Part shown: positions 47,848-60,568 of the stretch, piece by piece
Layout of the letters: each line of letters opens with the position of its first letter
Position numbering within the stretch: the first letter of the stretch is position 1
NCBI GenBank assembly: GCA_019914945.1
Contig: CM034103.1
Location: 16,644,785-16,708,784, forward strand
DNA length: 64,000 nt
Origin: Typha latifolia
Taxonomy: Eukaryota > Streptophyta > Magnoliopsida > Poales > Typhaceae
Direction of reading: 5' to 3'
The notes under the pieces: generated by a model
The model's database searches: none
What the model saw: the letters and a program-made list of their open reading frames with translations, nothing else
Told to the model about the DNA's origin: nothing
Translations under genes and position numbers: made by a program

Positions 47848-47963
47848 CACAATGAACAATGAACCTCTTTTTGGTTTTTGTATAAGAAGTCCAAAAAGGA
47901 AAGGCCATTCATACCTGTTGCCATGGAGTAAAGCACCCATGGAACAGTAGTTCCTCCTTTTGT

Positions 47964-49671
47964 TTAAGGCTGGTCACAGGTAGAAGGATTCATGCAAGAA
48001 TCCAACCCTGCCATGTTAAGAATCTCCCTGTGTGAGAAGGCTCTTAGACCCAAGAAATCTCTTGTCAAATCATCACCCCCACCTCCTCTCTCCTCATTCC
48101 TCCCATGGCTTCTTGTCATGTTCCCTACTCCATTCACCTCCCCTTCCAGTGACCTTTCAATACGAGAAGCAGAAGAGAGAGATGACACCATCATGTCCTG
48201 GAATCCAAGGCCACTCCCACCACCAACCTCATGATCTGAACTCAATCCTAACCCAAACCCACCAGTAGCACTTGAGCTAGTATGAGCTCCTACCATCTGG
48301 CTATGGTATGGTGCCCTACTCATAGTTGCACCCATCAGAGCTGCCTTCTGGAGCAATGCAGTGGCTGACAAGTGGGAAGAGGCATGTGGAGACTGGCCGT
48401 GCTCTAGTGGTGGGAAGTGGTCAGGGTTCAACCTTGTGGAGTAGATGGAGAGAAGAGACATGTCTGCGTGGTTGAGAGAGGTGGATATTGGAGGGACTTC
48501 TGGTTTCATGGACAAGTACTGCTGCTGCTGCTGCTGCTCTTGAAGGCCATGGCTGTTGCTTGTGTTGTTGGTGGTATTATTAGTAGCCTCAGTAGTGGTC
48601 ACCAAGTTAGAGTACTGTGGTTGTAAGGAGAAGTCATGTGATTGTGTGGGCTGAGAGAAGGGGAGAGGATTTAGGTTTCCAATAGCTGCTGCTTCTGACA
48701 TAGTAGTAGTCTTTGCACTCTCTTCTGCCAATGCATCACAGAAAGCTCTGTGGGTGATAAAGCTGTCCCTCCTGCATCACCCAGCAAAGACAACACAATG
48801 AACAACAGCAGCAGCAGAAGAAGAAGAAGAAGAAAACTTGAAGCATATACAAATACTAAAAAAAAAAAGAGTAAAGCAGCAGCAAAAAGGAGAGGATATG
48901 AGGATATCCCTCTCAAAAAGCTCACAACAGTCCAAAAGGATAATAAAAAGGAAACTTAAATACTTTATCTGCAGTCACATGGTGTATTTGTTGTTTGTTC
49001 TCAAGCTTCTTCTTTAAATTTGAAATTTGTGGGAAGATGTTTTAAGATAAATTATTACCTTGAGAAAAGAGTTCCACAATCACACCTATACTCCCTTGTG
49101 CCACAAATCTTGGTGTGGGCTTTCCAATCAGATTGGACAGCATACTTCTTGGAGCACTTGTCACACTTCCACTTCTTCTCCCCATGCTTCCTCGAGAAGT
49201 GCTTCTTGATCCCAGTGAGGTCTCCAAGTGCTCTAGAGGGCTCATGGTGCACACAAGACACCTCTGGGCAGATGTATACCTTCTTCCTCACCTCCTTGTT
49301 TGTCCTCTGCTTCAGCTTCCATGGCAGGTTGTGGCCCCTCCTGTGGAGCTGCAGGTTCTGATCCCTCTGAAAACCTTTGTTGCAGATCTCACACACAAAC
49401 CTATTGGTTGCCATGAGAGTCTTAGGGGAAAGTGCTATCACTTCTGCATCTGGGTCTGTGTTCCAAAACCAAAAATTAAACAAACCAAAATAACAACGAA
49501 CTTTAGATATAGAAAAAAAATTATAATAAGAGAAATTTAACATTTCTTGGGACCTGGGTTCCCTGGGAGGCTCCTCTTCTTCTTAGCTGGAACTGGATTT
49601 GGAGAGGCAAAAGAGGCTTGCTGGTTTGAGGAGAGAGTGGAAATACCAGATGCTGAAGTGAGGTTAGACAT
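47964..49671 (-). CDS. INDETERMINATE-domain (IDD) C2H2 transcription factor
   Basis: Three exons (49671-49554, 49455-49059, 48771-47964) encode 440 residues. A KKKR stretch (nuclear signal) leads into the INDETERMINATE domain with four fingers: CEICNKGFQRDQNLQLHRRGH (C61, C64, H77, H81 type), the second with C102/C107 and H125/H130, and two C2HC fingers ending CDCGTLFSRRDSFITHRAFC. The C-terminal half has SATALLQKAALMGATMS and TRDFLGLRAFSHREILNMAG, the two conserved motifs of the IDD family. IDD proteins bind AGACAA-type sites and work with DELLA and SHR/SCR proteins in root patterning, sugar and gibberellin signalling. The exon 2/3 junction interrupts finger 4 after LFSR, as is usual. Which IDD subgroup is not certain. 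Confidence 0.95.

Positions 49672-49672
<1 letters not shown>

Positions 49673-49721
<49 letters not shown>
49673..49721. repeat. (CT)n microsatellite abutting the IDD start codon
   Basis: About 24 CT units on the plus strand, so the mRNA leader reads (GA)n ending two bases before AUG. Confidence 0.95.
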
Positions 49722-49724
<3 letters not shown>

Positions 49725-52700
49725 CAACTTGGTGGTGTTGAATTCCCAACCCCTTCCACAAGACTACTAATGAATGGAACAAAGGGGAGAAACTGATGGA
49801 AAAGAACCAAACTATATCAAAAGCTTGACTCTGGAAGCACTACCTAACAACACCATGCATCTATCATGATGGGAGCCCACAATTCTACTCAAAGGTTAAT
49901 ACAAGAACACACAGTTTGATCATCTCACCGCAGATAAGTGGAAAGTAAAAAAAAAAGTTGTATCTCAAGTTGAAACCCAAAAAGACTAGCAGCAAGTGGA
50001 ACTACTTCAAAACCTACAGCAACTAGTTATGAGACAAGTGCCTTTCCATTCTCCATAGGTTCAACCTGAGACCCATATGAGAAGGTAAAGAAAAGAAGAG
50101 AACAAAAGAAGAACCGAATGGCAATAGAGCTCACATCACCAGTGAGGATAAAAGAAGCCAACCAAGACAAAATAGGATAAAATAACATAGCATTTATAAG
50201 TAAAAAAAAAAAGGAAAGGAAAAGGATGAGAGAGAGAGAGAGAGCTGTCTGTGGATGAGGGAAGCTAGCAAGTGTGCAATTGTCCACTCATATTCAATAC
50301 CCACACTATCTCTCATGTTGCACTTTCTGTCTTTTCCTCTGTTCTATATCATATTTGGAAATTTACATTTCTCCCCTCTCTCTCTCTCTCTCTCTCTCTC
50401 GTTTTACAAGGGGTATCTAATCCAAGCTACTGTAATGTCTACAAAGAGACAACTTTAATGCTCCGAGTTGGTAAATAGTATAATGAGTTCGTACACTGTG
50501 ATGAAGCTGTTGTTTAATTGAAGGTGACTCTGTCCTGCAAGGGGTAAATTGAAAAAGAAAAAGAACAGTTACAGAAAAGAAAAGGGGAGGTGAATTCTTG
50601 AGAGGGAGAAATGGCAAAAAGATATCACTTCTGCTACTCAGCTTTCCACAATCATGTCTTCATAGACATGATTGGTTCATTGATTGAACTCAACATCTGA
50701 CGTGTTCATGCTCTTCTTTTTGAAGCCAATTTGAAAAGGTGTTAATTTTTTTTTATTCATTTATCTTCTTTTCTTCGCCAACCCAAAAATAAAATATATA
50801 TACACAGGCGATGGCCAGAGTGTTAGATTTCACCTGTTCTTTAATATAGTTTGCATACCAACTCTTGTATACAAATACTACTCCATTGTATTGAATAATT
50901 GAATGCCTTTTCTTTCTTCCTTCTTCTCATTGTTTACTTTTATTTAAAGTTGATTACGACGTGGATTGTGCAACTACATTGCGCAGTTGTTCTCAATCCC
51001 AATCTCAATCGATAATTCTATTTAGAATATGTCACATCTAAGGGCCCCGTTTATTTTGCTATCCCATAATAATAGTATAAGCTTGAAGAGTAGAATAAGA
51101 TTTTATCTGATTGGTAATTGGTCATTCAACTACAATGAGTTTTTTTAGGATAAGCATATGGTCGGTTTGATTGCTCTACTTATCCAAGGATAAAGTAGTA
51201 CGACCGAATAACTTTGTTTATCCCAAAGTACTCTCGGGATATCAAATAGTACTACATGGAAAATGCTTTTGATAGGATAAATTTTACAGCTCTTATAATA
51301 ATTTGATACAGATCATTATTAAAGGCTGGCAATAGCAAATAGCAATAGAATAATAGGAGGAGGTGATAATAAGATTAAAATTTAGAGTAGATTAGAGGAA
51401 GGCAGGCAGGCATAGAATAGAAACATAATGGGTAAAGAAGTAGTAAGAAACTGGAGAAGGATTGCAGCTTTTTGAAGCCATCATGTTGTTGATGACAGTT
51501 TGTGGGGGCTGCGAGAGATTAAAATAAAGTTTGGGTTTTAATAGTTTAGAATTGCATCTGTGACTGTCTGTCATCTTCTGCTGTTATTCTACCGCCGAGT
51601 AGGATATGGACAAAACAGCAGACAAGCTCATCCAACTCATCAAAATCCATTGAAATATACGCATATAATCAATTTTTTTCTTTTAAAAGTTTTATAATTG
51701 TTGCCAGTTTTTTTATTTATAAATGTTAATTGTTGCCGGTTCTTGACAGGAAGGAAGGGATGAGATTCTAATGCAGTCTGATTCAGTGTAGAGTGTAGTA
51801 CATCAGATGCGTGTCAAACTGCCAATGCATACCATTGATTGTCATTTCAAATTCTAAGATTCTTTGTTTTCCTTTTTTTTTTCTTTTTTCTAGCACAAAT
51901 TTGGACCGTACAACAACTCGGTTGAACAGACCCATGCTCTCGAGGAAAAATAAAATAAAATAAAAGCAGTATTAGATAATTCTAGGCTTTTAGTTTCAAG
52001 TGAAAGTATTTGTTTTTTAATTTTTTTTTTTTAACTGTGCATTGATCAATGCATTAATCTTCAACGTTATGTTATAAATTTGATATACAAATAGGAGGGT
52101 AGATAGGGTGTCTATCCTAGGACACAAGCTCACACTTGGTTAAACACAACGACAATAAAGTGAAGTATCATATAAATGACAAGCAAAGCAAATTTTCAAG
52201 CACAACTAAGATGATTGCCAACTTGATCATCATTGGCACCACTATAGAAGAAGCGCAGCAAATGAGCCAAAAGATCTTTAACAAACTCAATAAAAGCAAA
52301 CACAATTATAAAATGGCCAAAGCCTTGTGGTTTCAATAAAACCACATAAAAGTAGGACATGCAATGCCTATAAACCCATTGCCAAATATCGACAATAAGG
52401 AAAGAAAAAGAAAAGAGGTGGGTGAAGAAACCCAGCCTTCAAACCCACTCTTACTTAGACCCAACACCACCACTATCGCATCTGGCACTGAAGGAAGAGC
52501 CATGGCGAGAAGGAAGGAATAAAACTAACCACTAAGGGCAGGCCTGACGACAAGGAAGTGTAAGAAACCCATAGAAATTTGCTGAAGATGAGGCAGAGGA
52601 AGTAGATGGAAAGGGAGAGGACAACATTTATTTGACTCAGAGTACAGATTTAGATTTGGGTAAACTTTTCAACAAAAATAAAAGACTATGATACGAATTT

Positions 52701-54684
52701 AGATACTAATAAAAACTCGGATACATATAGTTGGATATAATTTTTGAATACGAATACAGATATCAAATATTTGTTTACCCGCATTTATTTGAAAACCGAG
52801 GAAACAACTACAGGCTACAGCTCGAAAGAGGGAAGGAGAGTTCAGTATGCGGTCAACGTAAAATGTAGTGACCATACTATGAATAGTTTTGACCCCTAAA
52901 CGCTGTTTTAGTACATTGTGAACCTTATTTCTACTGCTGCAGGAGATATGTATTCCTTTTTGGCCATAATCCGGCCGTCGAATTGACACAATAAATACAT
53001 CGGTGCAAATACGACGCTCAAAGATAAGATATAATATTAGATTTCAACATACAGTTTCGATAATGTGACAATTTAACATGTAATTATTTACGAACATTAA
53101 ATTATGAGCTTATGAGAGAGAAAAGTTAACACATATATATATATATATATATAAGCGTATTACTGTGAAAATGGATTACCTGTGTATTTACCTTATGAGG
53201 AAATTAAATTATAAAAAAAAATTTACATAATTATCACTGAAAATTTTCAAAATATCATAATTACCATAATTTTCTCTAAAATATTCAGAATTGACACTAA
53301 AATTCTCTGATTCTTTTAGAATTACCAGTATGATTAATTTTCAATAGTTCCTAAAAATTATCATTACAGTTTATAAATATATATATAAAATGACTAAAAT
53401 ATCTTTTTTAAAAGTTTAGAGTGTAAAACGTTTATCACCAATTTTTATTTCACATAAAATAGGATATATTTTTCACCCATGATATTATGTATAATGTTAG
53501 GATAGCTTTTAAACAAACTTTCATAATTTATGCAAACGTAATATAGTCTTATTTGGATAAGGTGTGTTTTAATCATGATTAGTTAGATTTAACTAACGAA
53601 ATATTATTTTTCAAAGCTGGCTGACAATTATATAAAAATCCCTAAATTATATTGCGTGCCTTATTGTAAGATACGTATTCTTTTTCTGCCTTTAACACAT
53701 GTTTAATGCAAAGAAACATAAACAATGTCAATCATATTTGGTTTATATACTGTTCATGAACAATAATGGGAGCTAAACATAATATGCCAAAGTCCAATTA
53801 AAAGACAAAAGAGTAATTACTCAGAAAAGAAAAAAAAAATTCTAAAAGACAATGAGAGGACTAAAACCGCCGTTGACAACTTCACTTGGTTCATGAAACA
53901 AGAAGGGAAGCTAAACCATAGCAATCAGTAGACATATTTAACAAGAAATGGTGTTCAGATATAAGATAGAGGAGACATCTGAGAAAGGTAAAACTAGGTA
54001 TGGCAAAAAAGGGTTAAAAAGTGAGTGATGTACCTGAAGACAAAAAAAAGCCTTTGTTTTACTCCATGGAGTTCAAAGAGTAGCTTTTGCCCGAGTTTTC
54101 TCTCAATCAAATAGAAAAAGATATCCCTGAGGAATGAAGCTAACAATCATTCTAATTCATGGAAAAGCTAAACTGCAAGCCTAGAAGTAATTTATCAGAT
54201 TAAGAGGAACAGGAATTTACTCATAATAAAATAATAGTATTGCAAGGACATAAGAAAAACAAATCTTAGCAATGCGAGGAAACTAAGTGGCCGCCTGTGA
54301 GGATGCAGTTTCACTCTCCACAAATTTAAAGTCAGGACAACTTATCATAACCAAGGATAAGTTATATCATGAAACCACCATCTCAAACTATAAAACAACC
54401 AAGTAAAGCACAGGTCCCTTGCAAATCGAATTTCACATTGAGGATGTTTATTCAAACAAGAAATCACAACCAAGGGGCAGGGTGGCTGCATACTTTCGCC
54501 ACATGCTGCCGCTGATAAGATTAAAAAAGGGGCCAAGCATGGGTTTCTTTTGGTACAAAGAACAGTCAATAATTAACAAACAGAATGGAGAGAACAACCC
54601 AAACTGGGGAAAAGAAAAAAATAAATAAATGAAAAACACCCACCTATCAAAGTATACATGTTAAAACAACAATGTTAGTCAACT
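49722..54684. other. IDD upstream region and 4 kb of AT-rich intergenic DNA
   Basis: The part near 49722-50600 is the IDD leader and promoter. Beyond it the DNA is AT-rich with a TA microsatellite near 53131-53153. A 200-base open frame at 52136-52339 reads like a protein (IIIGTTIEEAQQMSQKIFNK) but has no start context or family I recognise. The SurE gene ends at 54685. Confidence 0.5.
50371..50401. repeat. (CT)n tract upstream of the IDD gene
   Basis: About 13 CT units, 700 bases ahead of the IDD start; a short opposite (GA)n run sits at about 50228-50243. Confidence 0.9.
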
Positions 54685-57600
54685 TCATGGAGCTTCTTCA
54701 CCTCCTGTTAGCACTGAGCAAAGCCAACCCGAGGCCGAGGCTTGGATGTCAGACTCCACATGTAATTGCAAATTTAGAGGAGTGACAGATATCTGTAAAG
54801 CATCAAGAGAAAAATATTCAGCTGGCTAGAAGCATAAAAAACCAGGGAGGAGGCAGGGAAAGGATGGGAGAGCTTACAAAGCCGTCCTGCAAAGCTCTAA
54901 AGTCATGATCCTCATCTAAATTTTCATGCTCCTTTTCAAGAAACTACAGATCAAAAGAAAAGGGGGGAAAAATGAAGTCCAGACAATCAAAATCTAATTG
55001 ATGCGTAAAATGTAAACAGAAGAATTCAAAATAACTTCATAAACTTGATTCCATAAGAGGAAGCTTTAAAAGACAACATAGTGAATTGACACCATCAGTC
55101 AATGTGTATATTCTCAAAGGAAAAAACAGAGCCCTATACAAGTTATAGGTCATATATGCATTATTGAATAAAAAACCTAAATATGACCTATAAATTCTTG
55201 ATCAGCTTTCCCTCACAGCAAAGCCTACTAACATACTAATGTATCATTTAAATCAACAAGTTTGAAATAGAAAAGTACCTCTAGACGAAAGAATTTCTTC
55301 ACCACTTCTCGAGTCTCTTGTTTTCCAGCTGCTGCAACTGATTCAATTTCAACAATTTTCTTTTGAGCATTAATACGACGTGCTGCTCCCTGAAAAGAAA
55401 ATTTCAACTTCAGAACTGAACTGCTTATGAAAGCTCAATAACCTAACTTAAAAAGTGCATACAAGCCATAGAGTATGGTAGGATACTAACAGCTGCAGAT
55501 GCATCCCGACCAAGCTGTGCAAGCTGAACACCTAGGCTTTGATGCATAGACATGAACTGACCAGCAGAAGGATGCCTGTTTGCTGATACAGCTTGCCAGC
55601 ATGGAGCAGATCTCCACAGGCTCTGTCTGGTCAACTTGAAGCCCTGCCAAAGAGGATAAAAATATCTAAATCAACGATAAAACTAAATTGGCTAATTAAG
55701 ATAACACAAAAGGAGGATCAAGAGATTTGCACATTTCATGGAGAGATGTCATGCTAAGTTAATAAACCCATAGGAATACAAGCATCGCTTGTCAGACCAA
55801 TACTAAGCAATCCAAGATAGCTATGCGCCCAACATTAACCAACTTTCAACATTATGACAATTCTTTTTTTTTTTAAAAAAAACTCAGAGGAAAACTAATT
55901 ATGTAGCTTTAGGGCCTGGTGCTATCATTGTTTGGCAAAACATACTATTTCTATGATATCTACAGATGTGATACATATGTGAAAAGCCTATATCCATGCC
56001 CTCTTGAATGAGTGGTTACACTTACTGTCCTGATGACCGAATATTCTTACACGCAAAAGGATGCATCACATGAAGAAAAAGAAGAGTAATGTCATAAAAT
56101 TTGCTGACAAAAAACACAGTCAAATCACTAATTCACACAATGATGAAAACACTAAGTTCCTAGATTTAGAACTCAATGAATCTATAATGAAGATGCAAAC
56201 CTTATTTGATGAAGGGGAGCAAGGAATTCCAATGTTCAGCAAACAGCTTTTAGGGAAAAGTCCTTTTTCAATATCCCTAATTGCTGCATGTATTAATGGT
56301 ATACAAGCATTGACTGCATCCTCAAAATTGCTTTCTTGGCTTTCATCCTTCTTCCTAGTTAAAAATTAATAGTTTCCACCATCAATAAATATCAGCAAAC
56401 AAGGAAAGATTACGAGAATTGACCAATTCAATGGGATGACCAGTATGATTTACCAATTCAAAGAGATTGTCAGTGAAGGTACGCCATGCATTAAAGCCTC
56501 TCTAGCACCAGCTATAGCCCCCGAATAGAAGCTATATAATATACATGAAGATGAGAAGGTGCAGATTTGAATAACAACACAAAAGACAACACAATTTAAC
56601 TTCAAGATATTTTAAGCCAAATATGAATTAAGCATGCATATTAATAAGAGCGCAGAATATTTAGCACCTCCGATCATCTAAATAAAAGGCGAAACATAGT
56701 TAATAGACTAAAGCCATGAACACGACGGTAAGATTACTGAGCACATACATCTGACGACCACAATTTGCTCCCTTGTTTACTCCACTGATGACCTGAAGCC
56801 AAGATTAAAGAATTGTAGATTACAAAAATAGAATGTAGTAATTAACTTCAACCTCTATAGTAATTCGAGGCCAAGAACATACCAGAGCTGGCCTGGACCA
56901 AGAAAACAATGCCCCAGATAACGCTAATGAAACGCAATCAGCAGGAGTTCCTGTTTATACAAAAGAATTTGTAACAGCCATCAATAAGAAGAACCATTTT
57001 GGCTAGATAAAGTCGGCTTATAAGTACAGACAACAGAAGATAAATATGAATGAGAGAAACAAGCATGACAAATAAAACCTACAGACAGCAAAATGAATCT
57101 TACCAGACACCTCAAAAGCTCTAGCACCAGCAATCTCTGCAGAGGTCACTGCAACGGTCTGATAAGCTGTCACGGAATGACCAGAAGTAGACTTGTTCCT
57201 TTCAATTAAAACATTAAATGAGAAATAACCACTAATATCCTATAAAATCGTTAAGCATAACTCAAACTACAATGAATCACAACATAAATAAGCAACAAAT
57301 CCCACACGAAAAGGAGGGAAGAAGGCAAGGGGACAAACTCAAACTTCAACCCTTCTCCGCAGAATCAAACAGAAGAAACTCAGATCACAAAGCCCATTGT
57401 CCAGCAGTAGAAAGAAACCAAGATCCCAGACTTCGATTAACAACATAACAGAAGACGAAAATAAGAAAACTAATACAAGTAAATGGAAGATTTTTCCATT
57501 AAAGAGAAGAGCCCTCACGATTCGGGAGCGCAAACGTTGACATCGCACTGCCCACCGCGGACAAGGGCCTCGACAAGCGAGGTCAGCCCCGGCGATCCTA

Positions 57601-57832
57601 TCCCATCGCCATTGGTGACAAGAACTACGGGCTTCTTGGAGTCGGGCTCAGTGGAGTCAGCGGAGGAAGAGGAAACCTGGGCGTCCTCCTCCTCTAATGG
57701 CTTAGGATCGCCGGCTTCCTCCTTCTCATCTGCTTCCGCGCCGCCTCTTCTTCCGATCAAGACGCTTTGGAGATTGGCGACGAGGGAAGGGGGCAATTTC
57801 TTGCTCTCTTTCGAATCCGAACTCGTCGTCAT
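54685..57832 (-). CDS. SurE-like 5'-nucleotidase / acid phosphatase
   Basis: Ten exons encode 396 residues: 57832-57519, 57198-57104, 56950-56883, 56792-56749, 56531-56454, 56354-56201, 55643-55491, 55389-55279, 54943-54878, 54792-54685. The SurE core starts at PVVLVTNGDGIGSPGL (about 69-82) and continues with STSGHSVTAYQTVAVTSAEI, FEVSGTPADCVSLALSGALF, VISGVNKGANCGR and FYSGAIAGAREALMHGVPSL, which are the phosphate/metal-site loops of the family. SurE enzymes dephosphorylate nucleoside monophosphates with a divalent metal. The canonical NDDG is NGDG here, so the first metal-binding aspartate is replaced. About 65 acidic, serine-rich residues precede the domain. The ATG at 57832 is the first in frame. 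Cellular location is not evident. Confidence 0.94.
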
Positions 57833-58569
57833 CACAGGTAAAATCACAAAGGAATGCGAAGGAGGAGAAGAGGAGAGGAAGCAACCGCGAGAGAGAATAA
57901 TAAAGAGGAGAGGAAGAGAGTCAAGAGAGATTTAGTATAAGATTGATTTATTTTATGTTTATTTTTATTCAGCTGATGGATTTCTTTCACCCAAGCGATT
58001 AACTTTGTAACCATTATTAATAGAGAAAAGGGGAAGGGGGGGGGTAGGATAATTACATTTAACACCCTATGTTTTGCTTAATTCGATCTCTCTGTCTAAC
58101 AAAGGAGTGGAGTAATGATTGTGTTAGTCAATTCAATGATCACGTCGAACTAAGTAATGGTTTCTCAAAGCATGGCAACTTAGATTGCTAAGAGACTTAG
58201 ACTTTCTTTGAATGGGCCAAACCTTGATCTTATAATATAATTATATTGGCATTGGGTCCCAACCATGTCAGCAAATACCACTCACAATTTGAGGACGTGC
58301 TTCCCTCTCTCTATCTCAAAATTATTAAAATAGATACCGATTAATCTCCAAGGACAAGGAGTAGGTTAGTGAGTTAATGGGCTGCGGATTATATTACCTC
58401 GAAGGCCGAATAGTGAGTGATCCATTATGCTCTAATTGGGCCTTATCGGGCCCGTACTTAAACTTTTGTTTGCGTTAATTTAAAAAACAAATCAAATCTC
58501 TATTTACTAGTTAGATCCCCTCTTTGGTAATTGCCACTCTCTCGCTACTAGAAAACGAATCGGAACAAG
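57833..58569. promoter_or_regulatory. Divergent promoter region, SurE / small two-module protein
   Basis: About 0.7 kb shared by two head-to-head genes. TGGGCC occurs at 58213-58218 and 58437-58442, and CGGGCCC near 58447, which are site II-like elements close to the right-hand gene. Confidence 0.45.
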
Positions 58570-58808
58570 GTAAGCTTATCCTCATCCAGAACTATTTCTT
58601 TCTCCATCGCTTTCCAATAGAATTAGAATCCCATACTACTCTTTCTTCGAATGATCTCCGTCTTTTTCTCAATATCTCATGGTAATAATCGTTATTGGGG
58701 TTTTCAAAGAACGATTACATGAGGGTGGTAGATTTCCGTTTCTTTTTCATACTTTCTTCAAATCTTCATTTCCGATAGACTAGATTTCTTCAGTTGTTTG
58801 TCTGTCAG
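58570..58808 (+). other. Leader intron of the small two-module gene
   Basis: Donor AAG|GTAAGC at 58570 and acceptor TTGTCTGTCAG ending at 58808, twelve bases before the ATG at 58821. Confidence 0.6.
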
Positions 58809-58820
58809 ATAGCGAAGTGA

Positions 58821-59631
58821 ATGAGGGCGAAAGAAGAAACTGAAGCAATTATGAATCAGGAGCAAACTCATGATAGGGAGACTCATGGTAGGAGTGATGA
58901 CATTGATGAGAGCACACCAACCGATCAAGTAAAAGCCCCAAACGTATTTGAAAGAGCCAAGGAAGAGATCGATGCTCTTGTCGAGACTTTCCACTCAAAG
59001 AAAGAGCACAATCATGAAAAGAAAGATGGTAATTTTCTCTGTTCTAATGAAATTTTAAAGCGTATTCCAATTTTTACAGTGATCCATCTTGTCCATTCTT
59101 ATTGTTCTGCTCAGTGTTCTTCTTTACTCTCTAGTAAATGTATGAGAGTTGTGTGTGCTTAGGTAGTAGAACTTTGTAACATCAAGTTTGGCACTTACTA
59201 ATGAGAATACAATAGGTTGCTAGTCTTAGTTTTCATCTACAAGCTCGTTCCAGTTTCAATTCCCTTGCAACATATTGGAAAACTTGCATGGCCTAGGTCT
59301 CTAATTCTAATTTCATTTTTTTTACATGTTACTATAGATGATCTGCAATCAGGTTCTGAATATTTTGGTAGTGCCTTTTTTTTTTTCATGAGATGGTAGT
59401 CTGACCATCTTCCTTATTAGTTTATGGTTTTTCCAATCCTTTATTTGACTGCTTATGGATTGCATTGCAGAGGAGAAGATCCATGAGAGGGAAACTCATG
59501 GCACAAGCAATGACATCGATGAGAATACACCTGTTGACAAAGTTAAAGGTCCAAATATGTTTGAAAGAGCCAAGGAAGAGATCGAAGCCCTTGTGGAAAC
59601 GATTCATCCGAAAAAAGGGCCTGATCATTAG
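58821..59631 (+). CDS. Small hydrophilic protein of two duplicated modules
   Basis: Two exons (58821-59028, 59471-59631) encode 122 residues with no signal peptide or membrane helix. Each exon carries one copy of the same module: exon 1 has THDRETHGRSDDIDEST...APNVFERAKEEIDALVET and exon 2 has IHERETHGTSNDIDENT...GPNMFERAKEEIEALVET. The FERAKEEIEALVETIHPKK end of the module is predicted helical and charged. The ATG at 58821 is first after the leader intron; a second in-frame ATG lies ten codons on. I recognise the type as a conserved plant protein of unknown function but cannot name it. The exon-per-copy arrangement points to exon duplication. Confidence 0.82.
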
Positions 59632-60260
59632 CCATAGTCAAAGAGATAATGGAATTTCAGGGATTTTCTGCAAGGAATTTTTAACAGCTTCTGCTCCGTC
59701 ATGAATGGGAAGAGATTAATTTCTGATGGAATTACTTGCTATTTATGGAATGAATTTGTTGTCTGATTGCAAAACATTTTGTCTTACGAGACTCACTGGG
59801 ACTCAGATTGTTACTCTATTATAGATGAAAAGACTCCGATGTATAAAATACTAACAGTTAATATTGCTTTGCTAGAACTGTACTCTCTTTCTTGACTTGT
59901 TGATCTCTGTATGTGATTTTCTTCGCATCGAAATTTAAGCAGTTATTGCTCTTTATGTTGGAAATTGCCAGTGTTGTTTGTTAATTCATGCAATTGCCAT
60001 GGCACAAGGTATATCTCCAAGTTTTGCATGGCAGCTTTTGCAGGATCAGCAATTCTTTGTGAAGTATATGATTTTTTTTATGCACATGAAAATGTAGGAG
60101 TCTGACTTGCAAATATGTCTAGAGAGTAACTAATACTTATGTGGTTATATGCAAAGTTGCAAAAAATGTAACAGGTAAGATTCTATGGTGTTGAAATACA
60201 TTTCAAAATTGTGATGTCAAAGAACTAGATTAACGAATCAAAGCAAAGATGTTCTTCTTG
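59632..60260. other. Convergent intergenic DNA
   Basis: 3' flanks of the two-module gene and of the cysteine-rich peptide gene. No other feature seen. Confidence 0.5.
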
Positions 60261-60491
60261 CTAGCTCTCTAGCTTCTTACAGAACTCTAGTCCTCCTTGG
60301 GGTTTCCCAGGAAATCCTGCTTCCGCGCAAGCTGTGTCGCACTCCGTCGTGCATTGCTCCTGGGTTGCGATGACGAGAGGAATGCAACTCTTCATGCACT
60401 CACAGAAGCAGTTTTGATGAACCTCGAGTTCTGCAGAGGAGAGAATCAAAATTAGGAAGACAAAGGCTATTGCTACCCTCCTGTGAACCAT
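60261..60491 (-). CDS. Secreted eight-cysteine peptide (thionin-like)
   Basis: Uninterrupted frame of 76 residues. Residues 1-20 form a signal peptide (RRVAIAFVFLILILSSAELE); the mature part has eight cysteines at 28, 30, 32, 36, 47, 51, 55 and 71, an even number that suits four disulfides. A TATAAAT box at about 60562-60568 on this strand stands 70 bases before the ATG and supports a real short gene. The spacing resembles the plant thionin-like/cysteine-rich peptide families used in defence or reproductive signalling, but does not match classic thionins, defensins or lipid-transfer proteins. Assignment to a named family and any activity are unproven. Confidence 0.8.
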   Translation of the reverse strand: MVHRRVAIAFVFLILILSSAELEVHQNCFCECMKSCIPLVIATQEQCTTECDTACAEAGFPGKPQGGLEFCKKLES

Positions 60492-60568
60492 TTCTCGTCT
60501 TGTGGTGCCTTCTCCCTTGTCTTAGATTTAGGTGCTGTATTTACCTTAATGTTAGAGTTCGATTTATA

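Noticed and set aside
51050..51330. MITE-like left end GGGCCCCGTTTATTTTGCTATCCC
   Set aside because: No inverted right end found within the following kilobase, so boundaries cannot be given.
52136..52339. Plus-strand 67-residue frame that reads protein-like
   Set aside because: No GC shift, promoter or splice partner, and no family recognised; could be a transposon scrap but cannot be supported.
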